Translations under genes and position numbers: made by a program
In this document: piece after piece, positions 45,797-55,054 of the stretch
Position numbering within the stretch: the stretch's first letter is position 1
How the letters are laid out: every line of letters begins with the position of its first letter
From: Bradyrhizobium liaoningense
GTDB lineage: Bacteria; Pseudomonadota; Alphaproteobacteria; Rhizobiales; Xanthobacteraceae
Length of the DNA: 64,000 nucleotides
NCBI RefSeq assembly: GCF_018130785.1
Contig: NZ_JAFCJT010000002.1
Span: 124,001 to 188,000 of the forward strand
Direction: 5' to 3'
Notes under the pieces: model-generated
What the model saw: only the letters and a program-made list of their open reading frames with translations
Told to the model about the DNA's origin: nothing
Databases searched by the model: none

Positions 45797-46621
45797 CTAC
45801 TCATCCCGCCATGTCGGCGTGCGCTTCTCGATGAAGGCGCCGATGCCTTCCTCGGCGTCGCGCGCCATCATGTTCTCGGTCATCACCTGTGCCGCATAGC
45901 GATAGGCGTCCGCAAGGCTCATCTCGGCCTGGCGGTAGAACGCCTCCTTGCCGAGCTTGACGGTGTAGGCCGACTTCAGCGCGACCTTTTCGGCCAGCGC
46001 AATCGCGGCGTCGCGCTCGGTGCCGGCGGCGACGACGCGATTGACGAGGCCGATCTCGCGGGCGCGCTCGGCCGGGATCGGCTCGCCCGTCAGCAGCATC
46101 TCCATCGCCTGCTTGCGCGGCACGTTGCGTGACAGCGCCACCATCGGCGTCGAGCAGAACAGCCCGATATCGACGCCCGGCGTGGCGAAGCTTGCCGCTT
46201 CCGAGGCGATCGCGAGATCGCAGCTTGCCACGAGCTGGCAGCCGGCCGCGGTCGCGATGCCCTGGACGGCAGCGACCACGGGCTTCGGCAGGTGCACGAC
46301 CGCCTGCATCATCGCGCTGCAGGCGCTCATCATCTCGGCAAAGAAGGCGCGGCCGCGATCCGGGTCAGTGCGGCGCGCGGTCAACTCCTTCATGTCGTGG
46401 CCGGCGGAGAAGGCCGGGCCATTGGCGGCGATCACGACGCCGCGGACCGCCTTGTCGTCGCGGATCTCGTTGAGCTCGGCATGCAGTCTTGCGATCATCG
46501 CCTCAGACATGCTGTTGCGTGCGGCCGGGCGGTTCAGCGTCAGGATCGCGATGGGGCCAATGGTCTCGCGCAGCAGGATCGACGGTTGCGGGGAGGGGGC
46601 GCGGGCGGCCTGAGCGGACAT
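45797..46621 (-). CDS. Enoyl-CoA hydratase/isomerase family protein (ECHDC3-like)
   Basis: A 274-residue crotonase-fold protein. NGPAFSAGHDMKEL and GIATAAGCQLVASCDLAIAS supply the acyl-CoA and oxyanion-hole regions. The two catalytic Glu residues of enoyl-CoA hydratase (in GCEL and PE-x-x-x-G) read Gln and Gly here: GCQL and ATPGVDIGLFCSTP. The match with the human ECHDC3 pattern is close. Hydratase activity is therefore doubtful. It may be an isomerase or an acyl-CoA-binding protein with another reaction. It is divergent from a thioesterase. Confidence 0.85.
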   Translation of the reverse strand: MSAQAARAPSPQPSILLRETIGPIAILTLNRPAARNSMSEAMIARLHAELNEIRDDKAVRGVVIAANGPAFSAGHDMKELTARRTDPDRGRAFFAEMMSACSAMMQAVVHLPKPVVAAVQGIATAAGCQLVASCDLAIASEAASFATPGVDIGLFCSTPMVALSRNVPRKQAMEMLLTGEPIPAERAREIGLVNRVVAAGTERDAAIALAEKVALKSAYTVKLGKEAFYRQAEMSLADAYRYAAQVMTENMMARDAEEGIGAFIEKRTPTWRDE

Positions 46622-46706
46622 CGAAGCGTTTCCGGTTAATCATTGCAATTGGATGACGCAGATAACTTAATGTAACAGGGGACGTGAAGCGAGGGTGAGG
46701 CAAAGC

Positions 46707-47135
46707 ATGGCGTTAGCGAAAATGAGCGTGGCGGAGGTCGAGCAGTTTCTCCGTGACGAGTTTCCCCAGGCCTTCAGCGGCGATGACATCACGATCGAGA
46801 GTGCGGACGGCCAGACCTGCCTGTTGCGCCAGCGCTACAGCGAAAGGATGCTGCGCCCGGGTGGAACCGTGTCCGGCCCGACGCTGATGGCACTCGCCGA
46901 TTTCGCGATGTACGTGGTGCTGCTGTCCGCGATCGGGCCGATCGGGCTCGCGGTCACCACCAATCTCAATATCAACTTCCTGCGCAAGGGGCTGCCCGGG
47001 CAGGACGTGCTGGCGGAAGCCCGGCTGCTCAAGCTCGGCAAGCGCTTGGCAGTTGGGGAGGTCAAGCTGCTGTCCGGCACTTCGCCCGATCCGATCGCCC
47101 ATGTCACCTCGACCTATTCCATTCCAAATGTTTGA
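46707..47135 (+). CDS. PaaI-family hotdog-fold thioesterase
   Basis: A 142-residue hotdog protein. Family features are RMLRPGGTVSGPTLMALADFAMYVVLLSAIGP, with the conserved Gly-x-x-x-x-x-x-Ala-Asp helix, and LAVTTNLNINFLRKGLPGQDVLAEARLLKLGKRLAVGEVKL. PaaI-type enzymes hydrolyse acyl-CoA or phenylacetyl-CoA-like esters. I chose the ATG at 46707, with GAGGG upstream; a GTG four codons before is also in frame. It is divergent from the crotonase gene. Confidence 0.85.
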   Translation: MALAKMSVAEVEQFLRDEFPQAFSGDDITIESADGQTCLLRQRYSERMLRPGGTVSGPTLMALADFAMYVVLLSAIGPIGLAVTTNLNINFLRKGLPGQDVLAEARLLKLGKRLAVGEVKLLSGTSPDPIAHVTSTYSIPNV

Positions 47136-47293
47136 GCTTTTTGCAGGTAGTATAGCACCATATTTTTAAATTATTGATTTTGCAGGCCTAATTTAGACCT
47201 TCGGGCATTGACCGTTGCGCGTCTCTTCTCTAGAAACCCGCGCAGTCCGGTGCGGTGTTCGCGCCGATATCTCCCGTCCACGGAAACTCCGAT

Positions 47294-47758
47294 ATGAAAA
47301 CCTTTTCGGCAAAGCCGGCTGAGGTGACGAAGAAGTGGGTGCTGATCGACGCCAAGGGTCTGGTCGTCGGCCGTCTCGCCACCATCGTTGCCATGCGCCT
47401 GCGCGGCAAGCACCTCCCGACCTACACCCCCCACGTTGATTGCGGTGATAACGTCATCATCATCAACGCGCAGCATGCGGTCCTCACCGGTCGCAAGCGC
47501 GAGCAGAAGACCTACTACAAGCACACCGGTTACGTCGGCCACGTCAAGGAGCGCACCGCGCGCCAGATCCTTGAGGGCAAGCATCCCGAGCGCGTGCTCG
47601 AGAAGGCCGTCGAACGCATGATCCCGCGTGGTCCGCTCGGCCGCGTGCAGATGGGCAACCTCCGGGTCTACGGCGGCGCCGATCATCCGCACGAGGCGCA
47701 GACGCCCGAGAAGATCGATATCGCCAAGTTGAACCGCAAGAACACGAGGGCCGCATAA
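47294..47758 (+). CDS. rplM: 50S ribosomal protein L13
   Basis: A 154-residue L13 protein. It begins [30 protein letters not shown], with [36 protein letters not shown] and the C-terminal [28 protein letters not shown]. It binds 23S rRNA early in assembly. The ATG at 47294 is the family start; upstream frames are leader. The next gene, rpsI, begins two bases after the stop, the standard pair. Confidence 0.97.
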   Translation: MKTFSAKPAEVTKKWVLIDAKGLVVGRLATIVAMRLRGKHLPTYTPHVDCGDNVIIINAQHAVLTGRKREQKTYYKHTGYVGHVKERTARQILEGKHPERVLEKAVERMIPRGPLGRVQMGNLRVYGGADHPHEAQTPEKIDIAKLNRKNTRAA

Positions 47759-47760
47759 TC

Positions 47761-48240
47761 ATGGCCGAATCCATCCAGTCGCTCGACCAGCTCTCGCAGC
47801 TCAAGACCGCGGCCGCGCCCGACGCGCCCAAGCACGAGAAGAAGGTCGACAAGTTCAATCGCGCTTACGCCACCGGCAAGCGCAAGGACGCGGTCGCCCG
47901 CGTCTGGATCAAGCCGGGTGCCGGCAAGGTCACCGTCAACGCGCGTGAGGTCGAGGTCTATTTCGCCCGTCCTGTGCTGCGCATGATGATCGAGCAGCCG
48001 TTCTCGGTGGCCCAGCGTTCGGGCCAGTACGACGTGATCTGCACCGTCGCCGGCGGCGGTCTGTCCGGCCAGGCCGGTGCCGTCCGTCATGGCATCTCCA
48101 AGGCGCTCACCTATTTCGAGCCGGAGCTGCGCTCCGTGCTCAAGAAGGGCGGCTTCCTCACCCGCGACTCGCGCGTGGTCGAGCGCAAGAAGTACGGCAA
48201 GGCCAAGGCCCGCCGGTCCTTCCAGTTCTCGAAGCGTTAA
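47761..48240 (+). CDS. rpsI: 30S ribosomal protein S9
   Basis: A 159-residue S9 with an N-terminal extension (about 35 residues, [25 protein letters not shown]) usual in alphaproteobacteria. The core has [25 protein letters not shown], the [20 protein letters not shown] motif and the C-terminal [27 protein letters not shown] that reaches the P site tRNA. It is followed by a strong hairpin terminator. Confidence 0.97.
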   Translation: MAESIQSLDQLSQLKTAAAPDAPKHEKKVDKFNRAYATGKRKDAVARVWIKPGAGKVTVNAREVEVYFARPVLRMMIEQPFSVAQRSGQYDVICTVAGGGLSGQAGAVRHGISKALTYFEPELRSVLKKGGFLTRDSRVVERKKYGKAKARRSFQFSKR

Positions 48241-48284
48241 TCGCTTCGGTCACATTCGCCGCGAAAGCGGCTTCAATGAGATGC

Positions 48285-48314
48285 AAAAGGGCGCTGAATT
48301 CAGCGCCCTTTTTG
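48285..48314 (+). terminator. Terminator of the rplM-rpsI operon
   Basis: AAAAGGGCGCTGAA (48285-48298) is exactly mirrored by TTCAGCGCCCTTTT (48299-48312), then TT. It is 45 bases past the rpsI stop, and works on either strand. Confidence 0.9.
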
Positions 48315-48469
48315 TTGTTCGTTTGTACGCAAATTGATGGCGTGTTTCCCGAAAACTTGGCCGCCCGTGAAAACCTGAATGGAACCCGCGGGACATAGCG
48401 TCGCATTTGGAAGGGCGCGCAAATCGGATGTGCCGATCGCGTAACTGCTATGTTTTCAAGGGGGCCGAC

Positions 48470-49690
48470 ATGATGTCGCTCGATAGCATCACGCTCTATT
48501 TGGTTGCCACCATGGTTGCCGCACTGCTCGGCGCCATGATGGTGTTTTTCGGCAAGCAGGAAAACAGTCCTGCGCTGAAATGGTGGGGTACCGCGTATCT
48601 GCTGGGCGCGGCCTCGGTGGCGCTATGGACCGCGGCCGGCGACAAGCTTGGGCCGCACCTCCATCTCGCGTTAAACGCGGTCGGCTTCGTTGCCTGCGGC
48701 ATGGTGTGGAATGCGGCGCGCGTCTTCCACGGCCGCAAGCCGAATTGGCCGGGCCTGCTCGTCGGCGCGCTCGCCTGGGTCGCTGCCGTCTCGCTGCTCG
48801 ATCCTTCAGCCTCGATGCTGCGCATGATCGTCGGCGCCGGCATCGTCTCGGTCTATGCCGCGCTGACCGCGGGCGAGCTCTGGGTCGAGCGGCGCAAGAG
48901 CCTGCAGCGGCGCTGGCCGGCTTTCGTCGTGCCGGTGATGCACGGCTGCGTGCTGATGCTGCCGATCCTGCTCGGCAGCTTCCTGCGTCCCAACGATGCC
49001 GGCTTCTCCGGCAGCATCTGGGTCACCGTGTTTGCGGTCGAGCTTATCCTCTATGCCGTCGGCACCGTGTTCGTGATCTTCATGCTGGTGTCGGAGCGCA
49101 CGGTGACGGCGCACCGGACCGCCGCGTCCACCGATCCCCTGACCGGCATGCTCAACCGCCGCGGTTTCTCGGAAGCCTGCGGACGCGTGATCGAGCGCGA
49201 GGCCAAGGCCGGCCGTCCCGTGACCGTGATGATCTTCGACATCGATCACTTCAAGTCGATCAACGACCGCTTCGGCCATCCCGCCGGCGACGAGATGTTG
49301 AAGCTGTTCTCGACCGTCGTCGTCAGCAATCTGCGCATGACCGACATGTCGGGCCGGATCGGCGGCGAGGAGTTCGCAGCGCTGTTGCCGTGTTCGTTGG
49401 AGGAGGGCGTGCTGGTCGCAGAGCGCGTGCGCGAGGCGTTCGAGACCTCTGGCGTCGTGGTCGATGAAGGTCCGGTCGACACCACCGTCAGCATCGGCGT
49501 CGCCGGCGGTCCGGCCGGCACCGAGCTCGAGGTGCTGCTGGCCTCGGCCGACACCGCGCTCTACCAGGCCAAGCGCGGTGGCCGTAACCGCGTCGAGGCG
49601 GCGGAAGAGCTGCCGCTGTCGCTGGAGAACTGGCGCCGCCAGAGCGCGGCACGGGCCGGTGCACCGCAGGCGCGTCCGGCCACGGCCTGA
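48470..49690 (+). CDS. Membrane diguanylate cyclase (GGDEF)
   Basis: A 406-residue c-di-GMP synthase. The N-terminal 205 residues have six or so transmembrane helices and no recognised sensor family. The GGDEF domain (about 218-385) contains DPLTGMLNRRGF, FDIDHFKSINDRFGHPAGDE and the active site RIGGEEF (GGEEF at 298-302). An inhibitory I-site RMTD at 289-292 sits five residues upstream, so product feedback is likely. The ATG at 48470 has a GGGGG site. There is no EAL domain. Confidence 0.93.
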   Translation: MMSLDSITLYLVATMVAALLGAMMVFFGKQENSPALKWWGTAYLLGAASVALWTAAGDKLGPHLHLALNAVGFVACGMVWNAARVFHGRKPNWPGLLVGALAWVAAVSLLDPSASMLRMIVGAGIVSVYAALTAGELWVERRKSLQRRWPAFVVPVMHGCVLMLPILLGSFLRPNDAGFSGSIWVTVFAVELILYAVGTVFVIFMLVSERTVTAHRTAASTDPLTGMLNRRGFSEACGRVIEREAKAGRPVTVMIFDIDHFKSINDRFGHPAGDEMLKLFSTVVVSNLRMTDMSGRIGGEEFAALLPCSLEEGVLVAERVREAFETSGVVVDEGPVDTTVSIGVAGGPAGTELEVLLASADTALYQAKRGGRNRVEAAEELPLSLENWRRQSAARAGAPQARPATA

Positions 49691-49749
49691 AGCCACGACG
49701 CGCCTTGCGGTAATCCGCTGTTTACCATTCGATCCCTACCTTTGCGGTC

Positions 49750-49986
49750 ATGGAATCGATCCGTCGACAGAACCCGCAGGCTGCCCTGATGTCGCTCGAA
49801 GCCGCCGCGGCGTCGGCACGCGGCGGTTTCGGCTGCCTGTTCTCCACCGCGGATGAATACGAGAGCGCGCTGATCACCGAGCGCCGCGCCCAAGGGCGCT
49901 ACGCGCAAGGTCGCAACTACTGGCCGCTCGCGCTGTTTATCGGTTGCGCGCTCGTCGTGGCAGGCACCGCTCTGCTGTGGGCCTGA
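49750..49986 (+). CDS. Small membrane protein
   Basis: A 78-residue protein with one C-terminal hydrophobic helix (WPLALFIGCALVVAGTALLWA) and a polar N-terminal part (SLEAAAASARGGFGCLFSTADEYESALITERRAQGR). I do not recognise the family. A terminator hairpin follows its stop. The N-terminal half may be cytosolic. Confidence 0.6.
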   Translation: MESIRRQNPQAALMSLEAAAASARGGFGCLFSTADEYESALITERRAQGRYAQGRNYWPLALFIGCALVVAGTALLWA

Positions 49987-50011
49987 GAGCGACGCATTTT
50001 TGACCGGTCAG

Positions 50012-50034
50012 GGCGCCGTTTCGGCGCCTTTTTC
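50012..50034 (+). terminator. Rho-independent terminator
   Basis: GGCGCCG/CGGCGCC (50012-50018 and 50022-50028) with a TTT loop, tail TTTTTC. It follows the small membrane protein gene and precedes the monooxygenase-like gene. Confidence 0.8.
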
Positions 50035-50086
50035 TTTGTCGCGGGCTGCGGTAGACACGCCCATCAAACAAAGAGGGTGGAAACCG

Positions 50087-50383
50087 ATGATCACCGAGAT
50101 CGCGCAAATCGACGTCAAGCCGGGCAGCGAGAAGGACTTTGAGGCGGCTGTCGCCAAGGCCAAGGCCGCCTTCGGCCGTTCCAAGGGCTTTCACGGCTTC
50201 GAGCTGCACAAGTCGATCGAGAAGCCGCAGCGCTACCGGCTGATGGTGAAGTGGGCGACGCTGGAAAACCATACCGTCGATTTCCGCGGCTCGGAGAATT
50301 TCACCGAATGGCGCGGCCTCGTCGGCCAGTATTTTGCTTCGCCCCCGGAGGTCGAGCACACCGAGACCGTGCTGACGACCTGA
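50087..50383 (+). CDS. Antibiotic biosynthesis monooxygenase (ABM) domain protein
   Basis: A 98-residue single-domain ABM-fold protein starting MITEIAQIDVKPGSEKDFEAAVAKAKAAFGRSKGFHGFELHKSIEKPQRYRLMVKWATLENHTVDFRGSENFTEWRG. The ferredoxin-like fold with the ExFxxA and YRLMVKWxxxENH motifs is typical. Such proteins degrade heme or oxidise quinols or act as non-catalytic domains; this one cannot be assigned further. I chose the ATG at 50087, not the longer frame from 50000. Confidence 0.87.
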   Translation: MITEIAQIDVKPGSEKDFEAAVAKAKAAFGRSKGFHGFELHKSIEKPQRYRLMVKWATLENHTVDFRGSENFTEWRGLVGQYFASPPEVEHTETVLTT

Positions 50384-50399
50384 GCTGTTTCACGACGCC

Positions 50400-51551
50400 T
50401 TACGCCGCCTCCACCAGGGGCGGCGCCTCATACGTCTTGAAATGGTCGATCATGACCTTGGCGATGGCGACTAGTGGCAGCGCCAGCGCCAGGCCCCAGA
50501 TGCCAAATACGACGCCCAGCAGGATCTGAAACGCGAACAGCGTGGCCGGCGGGATGTCGAGCGCCTGCCGCTGCAGGATCGGCGTCAGCACATAGCTCTC
50601 CATCGCGTGCACGCCCATGAAGAGGAGGAAGGCCGACAGCGCCGGAATCCAGCCCGAGGCGAGGCTCGCGAGCACCACGACGACGCCGGCAATGATGGCG
50701 CCGACGGTCGGAATGAAGGCGAGCAGGCCGGCCTGGATTCCCAGGATGAATGACCCCGGGATGCCGATGAGGGCAAGCCCGATCCAGGTCACGACGCCAA
50801 CCGCAATCATCACGACGATCTGCGCGATCAGCCAGCGCTCCAGCGTCTCGCTGATGCGGTCGATGATCAGGGTGACGCGGGTGCGATGCCTCGCCGGCGC
50901 GAGGAACAACAGGCCGTCGTGATAGACGCCGGGCTGGGCGGCGAAGGACAGCCCCAGGAACAGCACGATGAAGATGTTTCCCACACCGTGGATGGTGCCG
51001 AGCAGCAGCTTGAAGGTCTGGCTCACGATCGCGCCACCGCTGGAAGCCAGCGCGTCGGCGCCGGGCAGGGGACCGCGCGGGGGCGCTGCTGGCGAGGGTG
51101 TCGAGTCCGATGGTGGATTGGCCGAGGTGTCAGACGCGGCGTTGCCGAGATCGAAGAAGCTGGTGTCGATCCCGTGGCTGTCCAGGAAGGCCTTCACGTT
51201 GCCGATCTGGGACTTGATGGTCTTGCTCAGCACCGAAGCCTGCTCGGCAATGGTGGCGCCGCCGAGATAGGCGACGCCCGCGAGCAGCGCGGCCAGCACG
51301 ACGCAGACGATCGCGAGCCGGACCGCATGAGGCAAGTGCACGCGGCGGCCGAGCGCGTTGGTCAGCGCGTTGAGGCCGACGCCGAGCAGCATGCCGGTGA
51401 AGATCAGGAGCAGGGTGGCGGCAAAATACCAGGTGAAGACCAGCATCGCCGTGAACAGCACGACGCCGATGCCACCGACCGAGATCGCCCAAGCCTGATC
51501 CCGAGCCTGATCGTTGCGGGTCCGGGGGCGTTCATCTCTGGGAATGGTCAC
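50400..51551 (-). CDS. AI-2E family transporter (YdiK/TqsA-like permease)
   Basis: A 383-residue membrane protein of the AI-2E/UPF0118 family. It has about eight hydrophobic helices, with VVLFTAMLVFTWYFAATLLLIFTGMLLGVGLNAL at the N-terminal side, a large periplasmic loop rich in Pro/Ser (SDSTPSPAAPPRGPLPG), and IVMIAVGVVTWIGLALIGIPGSFILGIQAGLLAFIPTVG at the C-terminal side. Members export AI-2 or small ions. I chose GTG at 51551, with an AGGA site; a longer frame from 51608 overlaps the upstream gene promoter. Confidence 0.87.
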   Translation of the reverse strand: MTIPRDERPRTRNDQARDQAWAISVGGIGVVLFTAMLVFTWYFAATLLLIFTGMLLGVGLNALTNALGRRVHLPHAVRLAIVCVVLAALLAGVAYLGGATIAEQASVLSKTIKSQIGNVKAFLDSHGIDTSFFDLGNAASDTSANPPSDSTPSPAAPPRGPLPGADALASSGGAIVSQTFKLLLGTIHGVGNIFIVLFLGLSFAAQPGVYHDGLLFLAPARHRTRVTLIIDRISETLERWLIAQIVVMIAVGVVTWIGLALIGIPGSFILGIQAGLLAFIPTVGAIIAGVVVVLASLASGWIPALSAFLLFMGVHAMESYVLTPILQRQALDIPPATLFAFQILLGVVFGIWGLALALPLVAIAKVMIDHFKTYEAPPLVEAA

Positions 51552-51658
51552 ATCGGGTCCTTTTCGGCATGCACGCCGCACTCTTTCGACAAACACGCTC
51601 CCGATCAAGACCGCGTCAACGCGCTGGTTTGACGCTGTCGCGCGAACGGTGCAGAGCG

Positions 51659-52399
51659 ATGAGGAGAAAAACAGGTGGGGGGCGTTTGAGTTTCATCAGC
51701 AAGTGGGCCGGTCTGCTCGGGCTTCTGGCCGTGCTCGTCATCGGCGACCAGATCCGGATCAACCGGCCCGGCCACAAATTCCGCCTCACGGTCGAGGTGA
51801 CGACGCCTGACGGGATCAAGACCGGGTCTGGCGTTCTGGCCGTCGTGCCTGACCGCAACTACAACCGAGGCGGCCGCACCACGATGCGCGGGGAGGCCGT
51901 GTTCGTCGACCTCGGCCAAGACGGCGGCATAGGCAAGAACCTGGTGGCATTGCTGGCGCATCGGCAGGGCGGCAAGCTCGACCTCGATGACATCAACTAT
52001 GTCGCGCTCCGTGCCTATGGCGCGGCGCGGGGCAACCGCGTCTCGTTCAACGATATCAGCCGGCAGGCCGGCATTGTCCCGGTGCAGGGCGACCTCGTTC
52101 CGGTGCTCGTGAGCTTTGGCGATCCCAAAGACCCCAAGACCGCGCGCCTTGTCGCCGGCGACCATGCGGAGGAAGTGCTGGGGCACGGCTACGCCACCCG
52201 TCTCACCGCCGAGGTGGTGCCCAACGGGTTCTGGCCGATCGATTTCGGAGGCGTGCTCGGGCAGCCCGTGACCCGCGGAATCGACGCCAAACTACCCTGG
52301 TTGGACACGCCCGGGGAGGCGGCGGCGACTGCGCTGACGGCGGCCGGCCTGCCCCTCGTGGGGACGACCGACGCCCGCGAGGCATTTGCGCGAAAATAG
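51659..52399 (+). CDS. Hypothetical membrane-anchored protein
   Basis: A 246-residue protein with a single N-terminal transmembrane or signal helix (KWAGLLGLLAVLVIGDQI). The rest is predicted beta-rich, e.g. FRLTVEVTTPDGIKTGSGVLAVVPDRN, GKNLVALLAHRQGGKLDLDDINYVALRAYG and GHGYATRLTAEVVPNGFWPIDFGGVLG. I recognise no family. The ATG at 51659 is followed by a basic n-region; it is divergent from the AI-2E-type gene. A periplasmic side location is likely. Confidence 0.7.
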   Translation: MRRKTGGGRLSFISKWAGLLGLLAVLVIGDQIRINRPGHKFRLTVEVTTPDGIKTGSGVLAVVPDRNYNRGGRTTMRGEAVFVDLGQDGGIGKNLVALLAHRQGGKLDLDDINYVALRAYGAARGNRVSFNDISRQAGIVPVQGDLVPVLVSFGDPKDPKTARLVAGDHAEEVLGHGYATRLTAEVVPNGFWPIDFGGVLGQPVTRGIDAKLPWLDTPGEAAATALTAAGLPLVGTTDAREAFARK

Positions 52400-52489
52400 C
52401 ATTGCCGTCCCGCGTACCCTTCTGTTGAATTTGTTCCATCCTAGGGGCATGTTTGGAGAATCTTCTTACGGGGGAGGTCGGAACCGGAG

Positions 52490-53263
52490 ATGAAAAAACC
52501 GGTCGTCGGCGTGATCGGGAACGCCCATCGCGTCGAAAATCGATTTCAGGTCCAGATGGTCGGCGAGCGAAATTTGCGCGCCGTAGCCGAGGTCTCGGGT
52601 GGCTTGCCGATGATGTTTGCGGGAGCGCCCGACATCACCGACATCAGTGCGCTGCTCGACGTGGTCGACGGGATCGTGCTCACCGGCGCCCGCGCCAACG
52701 TCCATCCGACCCGTTTCAATGTCGATCCGTGCGAGCGACACGAGCCCTACGACATCCACCGCGACGAGGTGGCGCTAGCTCTCTCCGTCGCCTGCGTGTC
52801 CCGCGGCATTCCGCTGTTCGGCATCTGCCGGGGCCTGCAGGAGATGAACGTCGCCTTCGGCGGCTCGCTGCATCCGGAGATCCGCGAAATCCCCGGCCGC
52901 ATGAACCACCGCATGCCCCGGCTCGAGAACGGCGAGATTCATCCCGATCCGACCGTGGTGTTCGCCGACCGTCATGACGTCGACCTCACACCCGGAGGCG
53001 CCTTCGCGCAGCTGCTTGGCTGCGAGAAGATCAGGGTCAATTCGCTGCACGGCCAGGGCATTCTCGACCCCGGCAAACGCGTGCTGATCGAAGGCATCGC
53101 CGAGGACGGCACCATCGAGGCGATCCGCATCGCGGAAGCCCCGACCTTCGCGCTCGGCGTGCAATGGCACGCCGAATACGACCCGCAGCGTAATCCGATC
53201 AACCGCAAACTGTTCGAGGCGTTCGGCGAGGCCATGGTCGGACGGCAGCGCGCGACGGTGTAG
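52490..53263 (+). CDS. Gamma-glutamyl-gamma-aminobutyrate hydrolase family protein (class I amidotransferase)
   Basis: A 257-residue class I glutamine amidotransferase of the PuuD type. The nucleophile Cys113 is in LFGICRGLQEMN, with His227 and Glu229 in GVQWHAEYDP, completing the triad. PuuD hydrolyses gamma-glutamyl-GABA in the putrescine pathway. Here no other puu genes are adjacent, so the substrate may be a different gamma-glutamyl amide. HGQGI near 187 is family-typical. A GGAGAT ribosome site precedes the start. Confidence 0.88.
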   Translation: MKKPVVGVIGNAHRVENRFQVQMVGERNLRAVAEVSGGLPMMFAGAPDITDISALLDVVDGIVLTGARANVHPTRFNVDPCERHEPYDIHRDEVALALSVACVSRGIPLFGICRGLQEMNVAFGGSLHPEIREIPGRMNHRMPRLENGEIHPDPTVVFADRHDVDLTPGGAFAQLLGCEKIRVNSLHGQGILDPGKRVLIEGIAEDGTIEAIRIAEAPTFALGVQWHAEYDPQRNPINRKLFEAFGEAMVGRQRATV

Positions 53264-53315
53264 GGCGCGAGCGCGGCTGGCGCGGATAGTCATTTTAGAC
53301 ACGCTCTCGCCCCAT

Positions 53316-53395
53316 CGTCATTGCGAGCGCAGCGAAGCAATCCGGACTCTTTCCGCGGAGGGATTCTGGATTGCTTCGCTGCGCTCGCAATGACG
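53316..53395. repeat. Dispersed inverted repeat, family A copy 3
   Basis: Starts CGTCATTGCGAGCGCAGCGA and ends CTGCGCTCGCAATGACG; inner arms GCAATCC/GGATTGC. It lies between two convergent genes. Confidence 0.85.
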
Positions 53396-53496
53396 GAGGT
53401 GGTTCTCGGCTTGAAAGTCACAGCCAGGCCGCGGCCGCAATTTCATGTTCTCGCCGATCCTTCCAGTTGTCCCGGATTATCCGTGCGCGCGGAACG

Positions 53497-54474
53497 CTAC
53501 GCCGCCCGCTCCATCCTTCTTGCGCGATAGGCCTGCGGTGACATCAAGGTGAGCTTGCGGAAGGCCTTGCGAAAGCTGCTCTCGTCCTCGTAGCCGGCCG
53601 TGCGCGCGATGGTCTTGATCGGCTGCGTCGTCGTCTCCAGCAGCGTGCGCGCGTGCTCGACGCGGCGGCGCGTGATGAAGGCTTGCGGCGGCTCGCGCGT
53701 GAGCTCCTGGAACCTCCGGTTCAGCGTGCGCTCGCTGAGGCCGAGCGCATCGGCGAGGCGCTTGACCGTCATCGGGCTCTTGCCGGTGCGGCGAACCAGG
53801 AGGTCGGCCCTGGTCAGCAGCGGGTCCTGCGACAGCAAATAGCCGACGGGCATGAAGAGCGATTGGCTGCGTTGCGCGGTGTCGATGACGACGTAGTCCG
53901 CACAGAGTTTTGCAATCTCCTTGCCGTCGACCATCTCGATCAGCCTGAGCAGGAGGTCGACCCACGACATCGGTCCGGCCGCGCAGACGATGCGGTCCGC
54001 CACGGTGATGACGGCGTCGGCGGCGAGGTCGATGGTGGGGTGGCGCTGCCGCAGCTCGCCTTGCAGCCACCAGGTGATGGTGGCGCGGCGGTGGTCGAGC
54101 AGACCGCTGCCTGCAAGCAGGAACACGCCGCTGCAGAACGCGCCGATCAGCCGGCCGTTCGCGTGCTGCTGCCGCAGCCAGGCGCCGGCGCGGGCATATT
54201 GCGGTTGCAGGCGCTCCGCCGTGACGTGATCGACGAGGTTGCCGGGGACGAGGATCGCGTCAAAGCGACCGCGTTTCCCGATCGCGCCATCGACTACGAC
54301 CATCTGGCCGCCGCCGGCGCGCACCGGCTTGCCTTCGAGCGAAAGCGTCTCCCAGGCGAAGCGGGTTTTCGCACCGCTCTGCTGCATCACGTGATTGGCG
54401 AGCGACAGGATGTCGGCGACGCCTGAGATCGCCGAATGCATGCAGCCTTCCAGCGCGAGAATTGCGAGCTTCAT
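53497..54474 (-). CDS. GlxA-type regulator: DJ-1/PfpI domain plus AraC DNA-binding domain
   Basis: A 325-residue regulator. Residues 1-190 are a DJ-1/PfpI-like domain, with IGAFCSGVFLLAGSGLLDHRRATITWW; Cys of the elbow is at about 114. The C-terminal AraC double helix-turn-helix shows MTVKRLADALGLSERTLNRRFQELTREPPQAFITRRRVEHARTLLETTTQPIKTIARTAGYEDESSFRKAFRKLTLMSPQAYRA. Such proteins (GlxA, ArgR-like, CdhR-type) sense small metabolites. It is divergent from a tautomerase gene, a plausible target. Confidence 0.92.
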   Translation of the reverse strand: MKLAILALEGCMHSAISGVADILSLANHVMQQSGAKTRFAWETLSLEGKPVRAGGGQMVVVDGAIGKRGRFDAILVPGNLVDHVTAERLQPQYARAGAWLRQQHANGRLIGAFCSGVFLLAGSGLLDHRRATITWWLQGELRQRHPTIDLAADAVITVADRIVCAAGPMSWVDLLLRLIEMVDGKEIAKLCADYVVIDTAQRSQSLFMPVGYLLSQDPLLTRADLLVRRTGKSPMTVKRLADALGLSERTLNRRFQELTREPPQAFITRRRVEHARTLLETTTQPIKTIARTAGYEDESSFRKAFRKLTLMSPQAYRARRMERAA

Positions 54475-54624
54475 GAGACCTCCGGGACAGCGCGGCGATC
54501 CTAGCCGATCGGCGCGGGGCTGCGTGGCGGAAATTGCCCGATCTCTGTCTCATCCGCCACTGCCTTGCCGGCGGCGTCGGGTGCAGTCTTGTGCCGTCGT
54601 CACACGACATGATTGGAGAGAGAC

Positions 54625-54882
54625 ATGCCTTACGTCACCATTTCCACCGTTCGCGGCATCCTGGATGCAGCCCAGAAGAAGACCCTGCTCGAGCGCGTCA
54701 CCGATCTCCTGGTCGAGGTCGAAGGGCAGGGCAATCCGGATTTCCGCAGGAACGTCTGGGTCAGGATCGAGGAGCAGGAGCCGGCGCACTGGTCGCTCGG
54801 CGGCATGCAGCCGACACCCGAGATCATCGCCGGCATGTTCGGCACGATCGGCGCGGATGGCGTGCGGGTCCCGCGGCCGTAG
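54625..54882 (+). CDS. 4-oxalocrotonate tautomerase family protein
   Basis: An 85-residue member of the tautomerase superfamily. After Met removal Pro1 is exposed (MPYVTISTVRG), as needed for catalysis; the beta-alpha-beta fold follows with AAQKKTLLERVTDLLVEVEGQ and RRNVWVRIEEQEPAHWSLGG. It differs in length and C-terminus from the 60-residue 4-OT enzymes. It is divergent from the GlxA-type regulator and may be regulated by it. Confidence 0.87.
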   Translation: MPYVTISTVRGILDAAQKKTLLERVTDLLVEVEGQGNPDFRRNVWVRIEEQEPAHWSLGGMQPTPEIIAGMFGTIGADGVRVPRP

Positions 54883-55054
54883 CCGCGCAGAGTGCGCGGG
54901 CGGACCAGCCCAAGAGACTCGGTTCGCCACCGCCCTGTGCTCGATCAATCTGCGGGGCGATTTCCATTGCAATGCACAATCACGACAATGGCCTGCACGC
55001 GGCCACATTGAGGTTCGCAAGACGCGCACCATATGCTCTGCAAGGAGCCCTGCC

